DNA of 64,000 nt from Thiobacter sp. AK1 (GCF_039822265.1 NZ_JBAJEX010000001.1:434001-498000); one strand, 5' to 3'. Shown: positions 17,896 to 28,814, numbered from the stretch's first letter. A program made the numbers and translations. The notes: generated from the sequence alone by a model not told the origin.

Positions 17896-20800
17896 GGGCG
17901 GGCCTCGCCACCCACGGCTTCTTTCGCTGGCACTTGTCCTAGCTTCACCACCTGGGGGTCGTCCCAGGTGCCGCTGACCTGGTATTCGTAGGCAATCAAC
18001 TGTCCCACTGGATCCTTGAGGAGTTTTTGCAAAAGCAGCGCGGTCACCCCGACCACGGGGCCGCCGAGAAAGGCTCCCGCCACCGCCACGCCCTCGCCCA
18101 GGGAGGGGACGATGCGGATACGCAGGTTCTGGGTCTCCCGCACGAGATCGGTGCTGCCGGAGATGGTCACCAGGGCAGCCGGCCCCTGCATCACGAAATC
18201 TTGGGTCGTGAGCACGCCGTCGCTGATGCTGCTCGTGCCAGCAATGTTATCAAACGCGAACCCCTCGCTGAACACATCGCGAAAATCCAGCGTGAGACGA
18301 CGCGGCAGCGACTGGAGGCTCAAAAGCCCCAATAGCTTGCCCAGTCCCGGTTCGATCTTGAGGAATTGACCGCTGTGGGCCTCCAGCTTCAGCGTGCCGG
18401 AAAGCGTGGCGAGATTGAAGGAAGCCGGTCCGCCGCGCCAGGCGAGCTCACCTTTGACGCGCGCCGTGCCGCGGCGGATGCGGTCCGGATGCCCCATGCG
18501 GGCGAGCAGGCGGCCCACGTCCTTTACCTCCAGCTCCATGCCAAGCCGGGTGGCGGGCTGGGCAAGCCAGCTCTGCCAGCTGCCGGTGCCGCCAAGCACT
18601 GCATCCGAATTGGCCAGCCTGAATTTCTCGATGCGCCAGTCCTGGCCCCGCTTGACGGCCTCAAGCTCGAGCCGGCCGAGCTCGAGGTGGGCGAGGTTGA
18701 GCTCTTCCACCACCACGTCCAGCCCTGGCAGATCCACGTCGCGACCGCCGGCCGGCGCGACGCGCCGCTCCGGCAGGGGATCCGGCACCACCAGACGCTT
18801 GAGCCGGGCCATCAGCCGCCCGCCATCATGACTGCGCCAAGAGGCCGCGCCCTCCAGCTCGTCGCCATCTACCGTCGCCTGCCACTGGCTACCCTGGCTC
18901 CAAGCGTTCAGATGCACGCGTTTGAAGCGCCGGCCGAGAAAATCCAGGGCCGCTACCCGCAAATGCACCCCAGCCAGGGGTAGCGCATCGCCGCTAGCGC
19001 CGTCCAGCGCCGCCCGCCAGGCGTCCACATCCAGCGCTGGCAGCTCACCGTCCACCCACACGCCTGGGTGCACCGGCGCCGGTGCCGCTCTCCCACCCAG
19101 CCGCACGGTGCCTTTCAGCACGCGCATCTCACCGTCCTCCAGCCGGCGCACCACCTGGGCCGAAACCACCTGGTCGAGCACAAGGCTAAGGGCATCCTGC
19201 TTAGCATCGAGCGCCCGCCGCTCGATCCGTAGAGGCAAGGCCTCGGCTGCCCGCTTGGATAAGGGTGCAGGCAGGGCGCACTCCAGCCCCACCAGATCGG
19301 AGGCGAGGTTGAGATTGGCCAGATGGTCGCGCAGCGCAAGACTCAGGCTCCAACCCGTGCCACCCTGTACGGCGGTATCCAGGGGAGCGGGGAGGAAGGC
19401 TCGCACACCGTCCGCCGTGAGGCGGCCGCTGGCCGTTACGCGCAGAGTGCCATCCCCCAGGGTCGTCAGGCTCAGACTCGCCGGTCCCCCCAGCGTCTCC
19501 AGGGTGAGCCGAGGGGCGGTGAGACTTTTCTCGGTAAAATCCAGGCGACCGTTGAGTTGGCGGAACAGGGGAAGCTCGGGCGATAACCGCAGCGTGTTGT
19601 TGAAAAACTGGTAGTTGCCAGTTAACCGCAGACGCTGACTGGCGCGCAGGGGCAGCGTAAGACGCAGCGCAAGTCGCCCGCCCCCCTCGGCGCTGGCATG
19701 GTCCAGGAAGTGATCCATCCATGCCGCTAGGGGGCTTTCCTGGATGAACCGCAACACATCCGCGGTGGCGCCCTCCGCTTCACCCTCCAGTTGCAGGATT
19801 TCCTCTGGTGCTGACAGATCGGGGATCACCGCCTTGACGCGGGGTAGGCGCACGTTGGAAATCAGCGCCTGGCTTGCCACCATCTCCATGTGGCTGCCCC
19901 GGAATTCCAGGCTGCCGCTGATGTTCTCCGCTTGTGGCCAGCCTGGCGCGTAAGCGAGCCGCACCCCCTGCGCGCGCCCGGTGACCTGAAATAGGCCGTC
20001 GCCCTCGCCGGCAAAGGGAAACTTCGCCAGATCCCCCCGGATGCGCATTTTGACGTCCGAGAGCTGGCCCGCCAGCAGGGCATCCCGCAACCAGTCGTGG
20101 GTATCCTGCCCCACCACGCGGGGCAGGTAGAGATGCACGGCGCGAGCGTTGGCACGGGTCAGTCCGCCCGTGAGGTCCACCCACCCCGGGCCGTCCGGAA
20201 CCGACTCGTAGCTGCCGCTCACGGCGCCTGCGGCATCCGCGTTGGCGAATGCGGCACGCGACAGCGCAAGATGGATACGGCCATCACGCACGCGCCAGCT
20301 CGCTGCGGCCTCCAGCGTGTCGAAACCCACCGGATTGCGCATCACCAAGGGCAAGTGGAAGGCGCTGTTGCGCCCGGTGATCTGCAAGGTGCCGCCCTTC
20401 TCATCCACGTCCAAGCTGCCCGTGAGATTGGAAAAGCCGGGCAGCTTGCGCCAAGGCTCTATCCCCAGCTCGCTGAAACTCGCCTTGGCGCTATAACGGG
20501 CCGGTGCTTCGAGCGGTCCCTCCCAGGTCAGGGTAAGCTGGCGCAAGAGGCCCCGCGGGGCCACCTCTTCCAGTGTAGCCCGCTGGGTGGCGCTCAAGGG
20601 CAGGTGCATGGCGAGCCCGCGCAGCGGCTCTAGCGCCACACCCTCCGCCTGCAGTCGCCCCTTTTCCGGTTGCCGACCCCGCGCCGCTTCGTAGCGCAGC
20701 GATAGGCTGGCCGCGGGCAAACGCAAGCCGGGCCCCTCGGCGGCCAGCCCACGCGCCTGCAATTCGAAACCAGCCACCAGGTCCCGCCAAACGATACGCC

Positions 20801-21710
20801 CCCGCAGACTAGCGAGATCCAGCTCCGGTAGCGCCTGCGCCAGGCGCGTGCGCACCGCGCCTAAGTGCAGATCCGCAGTCACGCCCGTGATGCGGCCGTG
20901 GTCGATGTCGATCCACGCCTGCACGCCGCCTTTGCCCTCCCGCACGGGATAGGGAAACGTCAGCCAATGCGCCCAGGCCGCAAGGTCGGTAGCCGGCACT
21001 CGGGCGTAGAGCGTACCCCGCCAGGCCGTGAGATCGTCGAAGGATCGACCGCGCAGATCGCCGCGCAGATCGAGCTGGGAAGCAAGCGACGCCGGCGGAC
21101 GCGCCACCAGGCCGAAGCGATGGCGCGCCAGTAGCGGCTCGTTGTCTAGCCTTAGGCCCACGTCTTCGAATACCAAAGGCGGCGCGTCCCGCAGTCGATC
21201 CTCCCATTCGATGCGGGCGTGCCGAATGCGGATCTCGCCCTGGCGCAGGATCCAGTCGGCGAGCCCCGCGCGGGCCCCGGGACGGTTCACGGGAATCCCC
21301 GAGACGTAGATCAGCCCGTCGGGTTCGCGCCGGATGGTGAGGCTGGGCGCATCGAGTTCGAGACGTTTGAGTCGCAATTCCCCTGCGAGCAACGTCTGCC
21401 AGGAAAGCTGGGTGTCCACCCGCTCCAGGGTCAGGGCAGGTTTGCCTTGGACATCCAACACCGTCACGCCCAGGAGGGTGAGGCGGGGCCAAAGGCCTTG
21501 CCAGTCTCCCTCGAGGCCCGAGATGCGGATGGGCTGGCCGGCCGCGCGGGACAGGGCGCCGGCGAGATCTTCCCGGTAGCGGCCCAGATCCGGCAGCACC
21601 CAGTAGCGCAGCGCCAGCACCATGCCGGCAGCCAGCACGGTGACGAGCAGCCCCGCCGCCACAAGAAGCCGCCAGGCCCAGCCCGCTGCTTTGATGGAAA
21701 AGGCCTTCAT
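17892..21710 (-). CDS. yhdP: YhdP family AsmA-like lipid-transport protein
   Basis: A large 1272-residue protein with one N-terminal membrane helix (about 12-35) and a long beta-rich periplasmic body: DUF3971 at the start (RYREDLAGALSRAAGQPIRISGLEGDWQGLWP) and an AsmA-like C-terminus (FVMQGPAALVTISGSTDLVRETQNLRIRIVPSLGEGVAVAG). YhdP, with TamB and YdbH, forms bridges moving phospholipid to the outer membrane (family knowledge). Length matches E. coli YhdP (about 1266). It heads a four-gene operon with four-base overlaps and lies 81 bases downstream of acs. Confidence 0.93.
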   Translation of the reverse strand: MKAFSIKAAGWAWRLLVAAGLLVTVLAAGMVLALRYWVLPDLGRYREDLAGALSRAAGQPIRISGLEGDWQGLWPRLTLLGVTVLDVQGKPALTLERVDTQLSWQTLLAGELRLKRLELDAPSLTIRREPDGLIYVSGIPVNRPGARAGLADWILRQGEIRIRHARIEWEDRLRDAPPLVFEDVGLRLDNEPLLARHRFGLVARPPASLASQLDLRGDLRGRSFDDLTAWRGTLYARVPATDLAAWAHWLTFPYPVREGKGGVQAWIDIDHGRITGVTADLHLGAVRTRLAQALPELDLASLRGRIVWRDLVAGFELQARGLAAEGPGLRLPAASLSLRYEAARGRQPEKGRLQAEGVALEPLRGLAMHLPLSATQRATLEEVAPRGLLRQLTLTWEGPLEAPARYSAKASFSELGIEPWRKLPGFSNLTGSLDVDEKGGTLQITGRNSAFHLPLVMRNPVGFDTLEAAASWRVRDGRIHLALSRAAFANADAAGAVSGSYESVPDGPGWVDLTGGLTRANARAVHLYLPRVVGQDTHDWLRDALLAGQLSDVKMRIRGDLAKFPFAGEGDGLFQVTGRAQGVRLAYAPGWPQAENISGSLEFRGSHMEMVASQALISNVRLPRVKAVIPDLSAPEEILQLEGEAEGATADVLRFIQESPLAAWMDHFLDHASAEGGGRLALRLTLPLRASQRLRLTGNYQFFNNTLRLSPELPLFRQLNGRLDFTEKSLTAPRLTLETLGGPASLSLTTLGDGTLRVTASGRLTADGVRAFLPAPLDTAVQGGTGWSLSLALRDHLANLNLASDLVGLECALPAPLSKRAAEALPLRIERRALDAKQDALSLVLDQVVSAQVVRRLEDGEMRVLKGTVRLGGRAAPAPVHPGVWVDGELPALDVDAWRAALDGASGDALPLAGVHLRVAALDFLGRRFKRVHLNAWSQGSQWQATVDGDELEGAASWRSHDGGRLMARLKRLVVPDPLPERRVAPAGGRDVDLPGLDVVVEELNLAHLELGRLELEAVKRGQDWRIEKFRLANSDAVLGGTGSWQSWLAQPATRLGMELEVKDVGRLLARMGHPDRIRRGTARVKGELAWRGGPASFNLATLSGTLKLEAHSGQFLKIEPGLGKLLGLLSLQSLPRRLTLDFRDVFSEGFAFDNIAGTSSISDGVLTTQDFVMQGPAALVTISGSTDLVRETQNLRIRIVPSLGEGVAVAGAFLGGPVVGVTALLLQKLLKDPVGQLIAYEYQVSGTWDDPQVVKLGQVPAKEAVGGEARP

Positions 21711-21791
21711 GTTCGGTCAGGCCCGCGGGGCGACCGCACCTGGCGGGACGTCAGTGTCCTTCTCGCAGTAAGTGGCGGATGGTAAAAAGCA

Positions 21792-23759
21792 TCACACCAC
21801 TTCCCTAAGCTGATCGAGAATCGCGGGATTTTCCAGGGTGGAGACATCCTGAGTGATTTCCTCGCCCTTCGCGATGGCGCGCAGGAGTCGGCGCATGATC
21901 TTGCCGGAGCGGGTCTTGGGAAGGTTATCGCCGAAGCGGATCTCGTCTGGTTTGGCAATGGGCCCGATTTCCTTGCCGACCCATTCCCGCAATTCGGCCA
22001 CGATCTGCTTTGCCTCCTCGCCCGCGGGCCGCGCACCCCGCAGCACCACGAAGGCGACGATGGCCTCGCCCTTGATCTCGTGAGGCTTACCCACCACTGC
22101 CGCCTCCGCCACCAGCGGATGAGCCACCAGGGCCGATTCGATTTCCATGGTGCCGAGGCGATGGCCGGAGACGTTGAGGACGTCGTCGATACGGCCCATG
22201 ATCCAGAAGTAGCCGTCCTGGTCGCGGTGGGCCGAGTCGCCTGCCAGATAGTACTTGCCGCCGGCGATGTCCTCTGGGAAATAGGCTTTCTTGAAGCGTG
22301 CCGGGTCGCCCCACAAGGTGCGCAGCTGCGACGGGAAGGGACGCTTGATCACGAGGAAACCGCCCTGCCCCTGGGGCACGGCGTGACCGTGCTCATCTAC
22401 GATGTCGGCAGCAATCCCTGGCAAAGGCAGGGTGCAAGAGCCGGGCTTGGTGGGAATGGCGCCCGGCAGGGGCGCGATCATGTTGGAGCCAGTCTCCGTC
22501 TGCCACCAGGTGTCCACGATGGGACAGCGCGACTGCCCCACGACTTCGTGGTACCACATCCACGCCTCCGGGTTGATGGGCTCGCCCACCGTGCCCAGCA
22601 GGCGCAGGCTGGACAGGTCGTACTGCTTGGGCAGATCGGCGCCCAGCTTGATCAGCGAACGGATGGCGGTGGGAGCGGTATAGAAAGTCGTCACCTTGTG
22701 CTTCTGGATCAGCTCCCAGAAGCGGCCGGGATGGGGATGGGTGGGCACGCCCTCGAACACGAGGATGGTGGCACCCAGAGCCAAGGGGCCGTAGGCGACA
22801 TAGGTGTGTCCCGTGATCCAGCCCACATCGGCGGTGCACCAGTAGATATCGCTGTCCTTGTAGTCGAACACCCACAGCATGGACAGGATCGCGCCCAAGA
22901 GATAGCCGCCGGCGGCATGCTGCACGCCCTTGGGCTTGCCGGTGGAGCCAGAGGTGTAGAGGATGAACAGGGGATCCTCGGCATTCACCCACACCGGCTC
23001 GCAGCTTTCCGGCTGGCCTTCGATAAGCGCATGCCACCAGACATCGCGCGCGCCATTCCAAGCGATGGCATTGCCGGTCCGGCGCAACACGACCACTTTT
23101 TCAACCGTATCGCAGCCACCCAAGCCGAGGGCCTCGTCCACGGCATCCTTGAGCCGCACCGCCTTGCCGCCGCGCAGACCCTCGTCGGCGGTGACGATCA
23201 CTTTGGCGCCGGCATCGATCACCCGCTCGTGCAAACTCTTCGCGGAGAAGCCCCCAAACACCACGGAATGAATGGCCCCGATGCGGGCGCAGGCCTGCAT
23301 GGCGATCACCGCCTGCGGACCCATGGGCATGTAAATGACCACCCGATCCCCCTTGGCCACCCCCAGGGATTTCAAACCGTTGGCGAAGCGGCACACCTCG
23401 ACGTAGAGCTCGCGGTAGGTGAGGCGGCTCACCTGGCCATCGTCGGTTTCGAAAATGATCGCGGTTTTCTCGCCTCGGCTCGCGAGATGCCGATCCAGGC
23501 AGTTGTAGGAAACGTTGAGCTCGCCATCGTCGAACCAGCGAAAGAAGGGCGCGTTGCTCTCATCCAGCACGCGGGTGAAAGGCTTGTGCCAGCTCACGTA
23601 TTCCCGCGCCCGCCTCGCCCAGAATTCCTGGTAATCCTGCTCCGCTTCTCGGCACAGGGCCTGATAGGCCTCCATGCCCGAAACATTGGCCTGCTTGACG
23701 AAGGCCTCGCTGGGTTGGAAAACACGGGTTTCCGTCAGCACGGATTCAATGGTGGCCAT
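21792..23759 (-). CDS. acs: Acetyl-coenzyme A synthetase
   Basis: AMP-forming enzyme converting acetate and CoA to acetyl-CoA. The 655-residue length fits the family. Visible: the P-loop-like [22 protein letters not shown], and the C-terminal [11 protein letters not shown] whose Lys (about residue 620) is the acetylation-controlled catalytic residue. I place the start at the ATG at 23759 behind GGAGGAAGCC; a longer frame has no ribosome site. It is divergent from glnE over a short shared region. Confidence 0.97.
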   Translation of the reverse strand: MATIESVLTETRVFQPSEAFVKQANVSGMEAYQALCREAEQDYQEFWARRAREYVSWHKPFTRVLDESNAPFFRWFDDGELNVSYNCLDRHLASRGEKTAIIFETDDGQVSRLTYRELYVEVCRFANGLKSLGVAKGDRVVIYMPMGPQAVIAMQACARIGAIHSVVFGGFSAKSLHERVIDAGAKVIVTADEGLRGGKAVRLKDAVDEALGLGGCDTVEKVVVLRRTGNAIAWNGARDVWWHALIEGQPESCEPVWVNAEDPLFILYTSGSTGKPKGVQHAAGGYLLGAILSMLWVFDYKDSDIYWCTADVGWITGHTYVAYGPLALGATILVFEGVPTHPHPGRFWELIQKHKVTTFYTAPTAIRSLIKLGADLPKQYDLSSLRLLGTVGEPINPEAWMWYHEVVGQSRCPIVDTWWQTETGSNMIAPLPGAIPTKPGSCTLPLPGIAADIVDEHGHAVPQGQGGFLVIKRPFPSQLRTLWGDPARFKKAYFPEDIAGGKYYLAGDSAHRDQDGYFWIMGRIDDVLNVSGHRLGTMEIESALVAHPLVAEAAVVGKPHEIKGEAIVAFVVLRGARPAGEEAKQIVAELREWVGKEIGPIAKPDEIRFGDNLPKTRSGKIMRRLLRAIAKGEEITQDVSTLENPAILDQLREVV

Positions 23760-23836
23760 GGCTTCCTCCAGTGGATTCTTGGTTGGGATCGAGGTGGGGT
23801 AGGATGGCACCTATCTTACCAAAAGCCCCAAGCCGC

Positions 23837-26533
23837 ATGCCCATGGATCTCGCGCCCGACCTCGCCCGCGCCCTTGCCCATTCCCGCTACGCCCAGCGGC
23901 TGCTCGCAGCCGAGCCACGCCTCGCCGATGCCCTGGCCGCGGGGCTGAACCAGCCATTTGGCCGCGAAGCAATGATCGCCTTGCTCGCCGAGCGAAAGCT
24001 TGCCGACGAGGCAAGCCTCAAGGCGGCCCTGCGCGCCCTGCGCAAGCAGGTCTATCTGCGTCTGATCGCACGGGATCTCTTGGGGCTCGCAAGCCTGGAA
24101 GAAGTCATGTCCACCGTGACCACCCTGGCCGAGGTATGCATCACCCATGCGGCAGAACACCTGGATGCATGGCTTGCCGGCATCCACGGCGAGCCCATCG
24201 GCAGCGAGTCCGGCGTGCGCCAGACGCTCATCGTGGTGGCCATGGGCAAGCTCGGCGGCGGCGAGCTCAACGTCTCCTCGGACGTGGATCTGGTCTACGT
24301 CTACCCAGAGGACGGCAACACCCGCGGGCCGCGCCGCGTTTCCAATCACGAATACTTCACACGTTTAGGCCAGAAACTGAGCCAAGCTTTATCCGACCTC
24401 ACGCCGGAAGGCTACGTGTTCCGGGTGGACACCCGCCTTCGTCCCTGGGGCGAGTCCGGCCCACTGGTGACCAGTCTGGCGGCGCTGGAAGCCTACTTCC
24501 TCGCCCACGGCAGGGAATGGGAACGCTACGCCTGGCTCAAGGCGCGCCCGCTCACCGGCGACGAGACGCAACTCATGGCCTTGGTGCACCCCTTCGTGTA
24601 CCGCAAGTATCTCGACTACGATGCCATCGCCGCGCTCCGTGGCCTGCATGCCCAGATCCGGCGCGAGGTGGTGCGCCGGGATCTCGCCGATAACATCAAG
24701 CTGGGGCCCGGCGGCATCCGCGAGATCGAATTCGTCGCCCAGGTGTTCCAGTTGATCCGCGGCGGCAAGGACCCGCTGCTCAAGGTACGCGCCACGCGTA
24801 CCGCGCTGGAACTTTTGCGCACGCGCCGCCTGCTACCGGACGAAACCGTAGACGACTTGCAGGCGGCCTACGCCTTCCTGCGCCGGCTGGAACACCGCCT
24901 GCAGTACCTGGACGATGCCCAGACCCATATGCTGCCGGCAAGCGAGGAGGATCGTCAGCTCATCGCCGAGACCATGGACTGCGCGGACTGGGCGCAACTG
25001 CTAACACGCCTCGATGCCCATCGCGCCCGCGTGGAGGCGTGCTTTCAGGCGGTGTTCGCCGAGGAAAGCAGGCAGGCAACACAGGAGGCCGCCCTCTGGG
25101 CCGCCGAGACAACGCGTGACGAGGCCATCGCGCAGCTTGCCGAGCTCGGTTTCAAACAGCCCGAAGCCGTGTGGGAAGCGTTGCAGCGGCTGCGCAGCAG
25201 CGCTCGCTACCAGAGTCTGCCCGAGGCCAGCCGCGCCCGCTTCGACCGCCTGGTGCCCATGATGCTGCGCGCCGCCGCCGGCTTTCCCGATCCCGAGGCC
25301 ACGCTCGCCCGCATGCTCACGCTCCTGGAAACCATCGCCCGCCGCAGAGCCTACCTCGCCCTGCTGGTGGAATATCCGGCGTCGCTCACCCAGCTTGCAC
25401 GGGTGTGTAGCGCCAGTCCCTGGGCGGCGGACTATCTCACCCGCCACCCGGTACTGCTGGACGAACTGCTGGACCCCGCGCAACTACTGGAGGAACCGGA
25501 CTGGCGCGCGCTGGCAGATGCTCTGCGCGCGGAGCTGGGCGAAGGCGTGGACCCCGAGCGTCAGATGGACGTGCTGCGTCACTTCAAGCACGCCTGGACC
25601 TTCCGCATTCTGGCGCGCGACCTGGAAGGCCGGCTACCCATCGAAAAACTGGCCGACGAACTCACCGCCCTGGCCGATCTCTTGCTCGCCGAAGTGTTGC
25701 GCCTGTGTTGGCTCGGCCTGCCGCGTCGGCACCGGGAGGATGCGCGCTTTGCCATCATCGGTTACGGCAAGCTGGGGGGCCGGGAAATGGGCTATGCCTC
25801 CGATCTGGACATCGTCTTCCTCTACGACGATCCCGCGCAAGCCGCGCAGGAAACCTACAGCCGCCTGGCGGCGCGCATCAACACTTGGCTCACCACCCTC
25901 ACTCCGGCCGGCGTGCTCTACGAGACCGACCTGCGTTTGCGCCCGGACGGCGCATCTGGCCTTTTGGTGAGCGCAATCGATGCCTTCCGCGACTATCAAG
26001 AGCATCACGCCTGGACCTGGGAGCATCAAGCCCTGACACGGGCCCGCTACGTGGCCGGCGATCCCGCCGTGGGTGCTCGTTTCGAAGCCATTCGCCGCGA
26101 TATCCTGTGTCGGCGCCGCGACCTGGCGAAGCTGCGCGAGGATGTACTTGCCATGCGCGACAAAATGCTCAAGGCCCACCCCAACGACTCGGGGTTATTC
26201 GACCTCAAGCACGATCCAGGCGGTCTCATCGACGTGGAATTCATGGTGCAGTTTCTGATCCTCGCCCATGCCCATCGCCATGGGGCACTCGCCGACAACG
26301 TGGGCAACCTGGCGTTGCTAAAGCGCGCCGCCGATGCCGGACTCATCGCCGCCGACGCCGCACGGCAGGTGCAGACGGCCTACCGCACCTATCGCCGACT
26401 GCAGCACAACCTGCGCATGAAGGGCGCCAGCCGTGCGCGCGTGCCTCTGGCGCAAGTGGCAGAACACGTGCAGGCGGTGACCGCGCTGTGGCGGGCGCTT
26501 TTCGGCGCGCCGCCGGCAAATCCGCTAAAATGA
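23837..26533 (+). CDS. glnE: Bifunctional glutamine synthetase adenylyltransferase/removase
   Basis: Adds and removes AMP on glutamine synthetase under PII control. Two nucleotidyltransferase domains are visible: GKLGGGELNVSSDVDLVYVY (about residue 136, removase) and GKLGGREMGYASDLDIVFLY (about 641, transferase), each followed by a helical domain. The start is uncertain: ATG at 23837, ATG at 23843 (MDLAPDLARAL) or ATG at 23804. I prefer 23837 because the ATG at 23804 coincides with a possible -10 box (TAGGAT). At 898 residues it is slightly shorter than the E. coli protein (946). Confidence 0.93.
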   Translation: MPMDLAPDLARALAHSRYAQRLLAAEPRLADALAAGLNQPFGREAMIALLAERKLADEASLKAALRALRKQVYLRLIARDLLGLASLEEVMSTVTTLAEVCITHAAEHLDAWLAGIHGEPIGSESGVRQTLIVVAMGKLGGGELNVSSDVDLVYVYPEDGNTRGPRRVSNHEYFTRLGQKLSQALSDLTPEGYVFRVDTRLRPWGESGPLVTSLAALEAYFLAHGREWERYAWLKARPLTGDETQLMALVHPFVYRKYLDYDAIAALRGLHAQIRREVVRRDLADNIKLGPGGIREIEFVAQVFQLIRGGKDPLLKVRATRTALELLRTRRLLPDETVDDLQAAYAFLRRLEHRLQYLDDAQTHMLPASEEDRQLIAETMDCADWAQLLTRLDAHRARVEACFQAVFAEESRQATQEAALWAAETTRDEAIAQLAELGFKQPEAVWEALQRLRSSARYQSLPEASRARFDRLVPMMLRAAAGFPDPEATLARMLTLLETIARRRAYLALLVEYPASLTQLARVCSASPWAADYLTRHPVLLDELLDPAQLLEEPDWRALADALRAELGEGVDPERQMDVLRHFKHAWTFRILARDLEGRLPIEKLADELTALADLLLAEVLRLCWLGLPRRHREDARFAIIGYGKLGGREMGYASDLDIVFLYDDPAQAAQETYSRLAARINTWLTTLTPAGVLYETDLRLRPDGASGLLVSAIDAFRDYQEHHAWTWEHQALTRARYVAGDPAVGARFEAIRRDILCRRRDLAKLREDVLAMRDKMLKAHPNDSGLFDLKHDPGGLIDVEFMVQFLILAHAHRHGALADNVGNLALLKRAADAGLIAADAARQVQTAYRTYRRLQHNLRMKGASRARVPLAQVAEHVQAVTALWRALFGAPPANPLK

Positions 26534-26564
26534 CCGTTTTTGACCGGTTTCAGGAGTACACAAG

Positions 26565-27485
26565 ATGTCGATGGCGGACCGCGACGGGTTCATCTGGTAC
26601 GACGGCAAGCTGGTGCCATGGCGCGAGGCCACCACCCACGTCCTCACCCATACCCTCCACTACGGCATGGGCGTGTTCGAGGGCGTGCGCGCCTACAAGA
26701 CCGACCGCGGCACGGCCATCTTCCGGCTCAAGGAACACACAGATCGCCTGTTCCGCTCCGCCCACATCCTGGGTATGAAGCTGCCGTTCGACAAGAACAC
26801 CCTCGTAGAGGCGCAGCTCGCCGCGGTGCGGGAAAACGGGCTGGATGCCGCCTACATTCGCCCCATGGCCTTCTACGGCGCGGAGGCCATGGGAATTTCC
26901 GCCAAGAACCTGTCGGTGCACGTGATCGTGGCCGCCTGGAAATGGGGCGCCTATCTGGGCCAGGAGGCGCTGGAAAAAGGCATCCGCGTCAAGACTTCGT
27001 CCTTTGCACGCCACCACGTGAACATCACCATGTGCAAGGCCAAGGCCAACGGCAACTACATGAATTCCATACTCGCTCACAAGGAAGCCGAGCAGGACGG
27101 CTACGACGAGGCCTTGCTGCTGGACGTGGACGGCTTCGTGGCAGAAGGCTCGGGAGAAAATATCTTCATCGTCAGAAACGGCAAGCTCTACACACCCGAT
27201 CTCACCTCCGCGCTGGAGGGGATCACGCGCGACACGATCATTCAGCTCGCGGTAGAAATCGGCGTGCCGGTGATCGAAAAGCGCATCACGCGCGACGAAG
27301 TCTATGCCGCCGACGAGGCCTTCTTCACCGGCACCGCGGCGGAAGTCACACCCATTCGTGAACTCGACAACCGCGTGATCGGCGCAGGCCGCCGCGGCCC
27401 CATCACCACCCAGTTGCAGACCCTGTTCTTCGACTGTGTGACGGGACGTCATCCCCAGCACCAGGAGTGGCTGACTTATGTCTGA
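26565..27485 (+). CDS. ilvE: Branched-chain-amino-acid aminotransferase
   Basis: PLP-dependent fold-type IV enzyme completing Leu, Ile and Val synthesis. The 306-residue protein carries the PLP Lys at residue 160 in CKAKANGNY, GMGVFEGVRAYKT near the N-terminus, SGENIFIVRNGKLYTPD, and the FFTGTAAEVTPI cofactor-phosphate loop. AGGAG precedes the ATG. Its last codons overlap the downstream zinc-finger gene by eight bases, part of the glnE-ilvE-zinc finger-waaF order common in betaproteobacteria. Confidence 0.97.
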   Translation: MSMADRDGFIWYDGKLVPWREATTHVLTHTLHYGMGVFEGVRAYKTDRGTAIFRLKEHTDRLFRSAHILGMKLPFDKNTLVEAQLAAVRENGLDAAYIRPMAFYGAEAMGISAKNLSVHVIVAAWKWGAYLGQEALEKGIRVKTSSFARHHVNITMCKAKANGNYMNSILAHKEAEQDGYDEALLLDVDGFVAEGSGENIFIVRNGKLYTPDLTSALEGITRDTIIQLAVEIGVPVIEKRITRDEVYAADEAFFTGTAAEVTPIRELDNRVIGAGRRGPITTQLQTLFFDCVTGRHPQHQEWLTYV

Positions 27486-27696
27486 CCCCACGCCCACGGC
27501 CGAGCAAGATCTGGCGACCCGCCGCTACGTGGAAGTCACGGCAGACGACTTGCCGCTTGCCTGTCCCACCGACGCGGTGGCCCTTTGGAACGCCCATCCG
27601 CGCGTCTTCCTGCCCATTGAGGACAGCGGCGAGGCCCGTTGTCCCTATTGCGGCACCCTCTACCGCCTGCGCGGCAGACCGAGTCATCACGCGTAA
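27478..27696 (+). CDS. Zinc-finger (CHCC) domain protein
   Basis: A 72-residue protein with a CHCC zinc-binding pattern: Cys in LACPTDAVALWNAHPRVFLP, His in NAHPRVF, and the pair in ARCPYCGTLYRLRG. This is the NDUFS6-like zf-CHCC domain found in a small gene between ilvE and waaF in betaproteobacteria. The start is the ATG inside the end of ilvE (eight-base overlap), suggesting coupling. Function is unknown; a link with complex I is not supported here. Confidence 0.85.
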   Translation: MSDPTPTAEQDLATRRYVEVTADDLPLACPTDAVALWNAHPRVFLPIEDSGEARCPYCGTLYRLRGRPSHHA

Positions 27697-27698
27697 GC

Positions 27699-28739
27699 GT
27701 GCCGCGCATTCTGATCATCGCGCCCGCCTGGGTGGGCGACACAGTCATGGCCCAGCCACTTCTCATGCGGCTGAAGGCTCGCAGCCCGCAAACGCGCATC
27801 GAGGTTTTGGCGGCCGCCTGGGTGGCACCCATCCTCGCGCGTATGCCCGAGGTAGACGCGACCCTCGACAATCCCTTTGGCCACGGCGAACTCAAGCTCG
27901 CCCAACGGCTACGCCTGGCACGTAGCCTGAAAAGCCGTGGTTACGACCAGGCCATCGTGCTGCCCAATTCCCTGAAGTCCGCCTTGGTGCCCTTCTTCGC
28001 CGGCATTCCCCGGCGCACGGGCTTCGTCGGCGAGGGGCGCTTCGGTCTTCTCAATGATCTGCGCCGACTGGATGCGGCGGCCCATCCCTTACTGGCAGAG
28101 CGCTTCGCCCTGCTGGCCGAGCCGCCGGGCGCGGCACTGTCCCGTCCCCTGCCCATGCCGCGGCTGACGGTGGACCAAGCGCGCGCCCAGGCCACGCTCG
28201 CCCGTCTGGGATTGCGTGACGATGCCGAACCCATCGCCTTCTGCCCAGGCGCGGAATACGGGCCTGCGAAGCGCTGGCCGGCACACCATTTCGCGCGGCT
28301 TGCCCATCTCCTCACCGCTAAGGGGCATGCCGTCTGGCTGCTGGGCTCGCCGCGCGATGCGCACCTCGGCGCGGCCATCGCCGCAGCGAGCACCGCGCGC
28401 AACCTGTGTGGCAAGACCACCCTGGACGAAGCCGTGGATCTCTTGGCCCATGCCCGCGCCGTGGTCAGCAACGACTCGGGGCTTATGCACGTGGCCGCCG
28501 CCGTGGGAACCCCCCTGGTGGCCCTCTACGGCTCTTCCAGCCCCGGTTTCACCCCGCCCCTGTCGCCAGCCGCGCGCATCCTCAGCCTCGGCCTTGCGTG
28601 TAGCCCCTGCTTCGAGCGCGCCTGCCCGCTAGGGCATCTCGACTGTCTGGAAAAGCTCGTCCCAGAAGCGGTGCAGGAAGCGCTCACCACCCTGCTCGCC
28701 CGGCCCCGCGACACTCGACCGGGACCGGCTGGGGCATGA
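27699..28739 (+). CDS. waaF: ADP-heptose:LPS heptosyltransferase II
   Basis: Adds the second heptose to the LPS inner core at the cytoplasmic face. The 346-residue GT9 protein opens with PRILIIAPAWVGDTVMAQPLL, and has CPGAEYGPAKRWPAHHFARLA, the NDSGLMHVAAAVGTPLVALYGSSSP nucleotide-sugar motif and the Cys-rich CSPCFERACPLGHLDC tail typical of WaaF. The start is the GTG at 27699, three bases after the zinc-finger stop; upstream in-frame codons overlap that gene and are not conserved-looking. Confidence 0.93.
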   Translation: MPRILIIAPAWVGDTVMAQPLLMRLKARSPQTRIEVLAAAWVAPILARMPEVDATLDNPFGHGELKLAQRLRLARSLKSRGYDQAIVLPNSLKSALVPFFAGIPRRTGFVGEGRFGLLNDLRRLDAAAHPLLAERFALLAEPPGAALSRPLPMPRLTVDQARAQATLARLGLRDDAEPIAFCPGAEYGPAKRWPAHHFARLAHLLTAKGHAVWLLGSPRDAHLGAAIAAASTARNLCGKTTLDEAVDLLAHARAVVSNDSGLMHVAAAVGTPLVALYGSSSPGFTPPLSPAARILSLGLACSPCFERACPLGHLDCLEKLVPEAVQEALTTLLARPRDTRPGPAGA

Positions 28740-28784
28740 CGGTCCAGCGGCACGCCAGCCAAAGCCGGGACGAAACACAAAGTA

Positions 28785-28812
28785 GCGCCAAGCGATAATG
28801 TTCGCTGGGCGC
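28785..28812. terminator. Possible bidirectional hairpin between convergent waaF and hemN
   Basis: GCGCC-AAGCGA and TTCGCT-GGGCGC pair around a five-base loop. There is no T-run, so termination activity is uncertain; position between convergent gene ends is the main support. Confidence 0.3.
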
Positions 28813-28814
28813 GA

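Noticed and set aside
22080-23948. 622-residue open frame on the plus strand
   Set aside because: Antisense to acs; no recognisable domain, driven by high GC.
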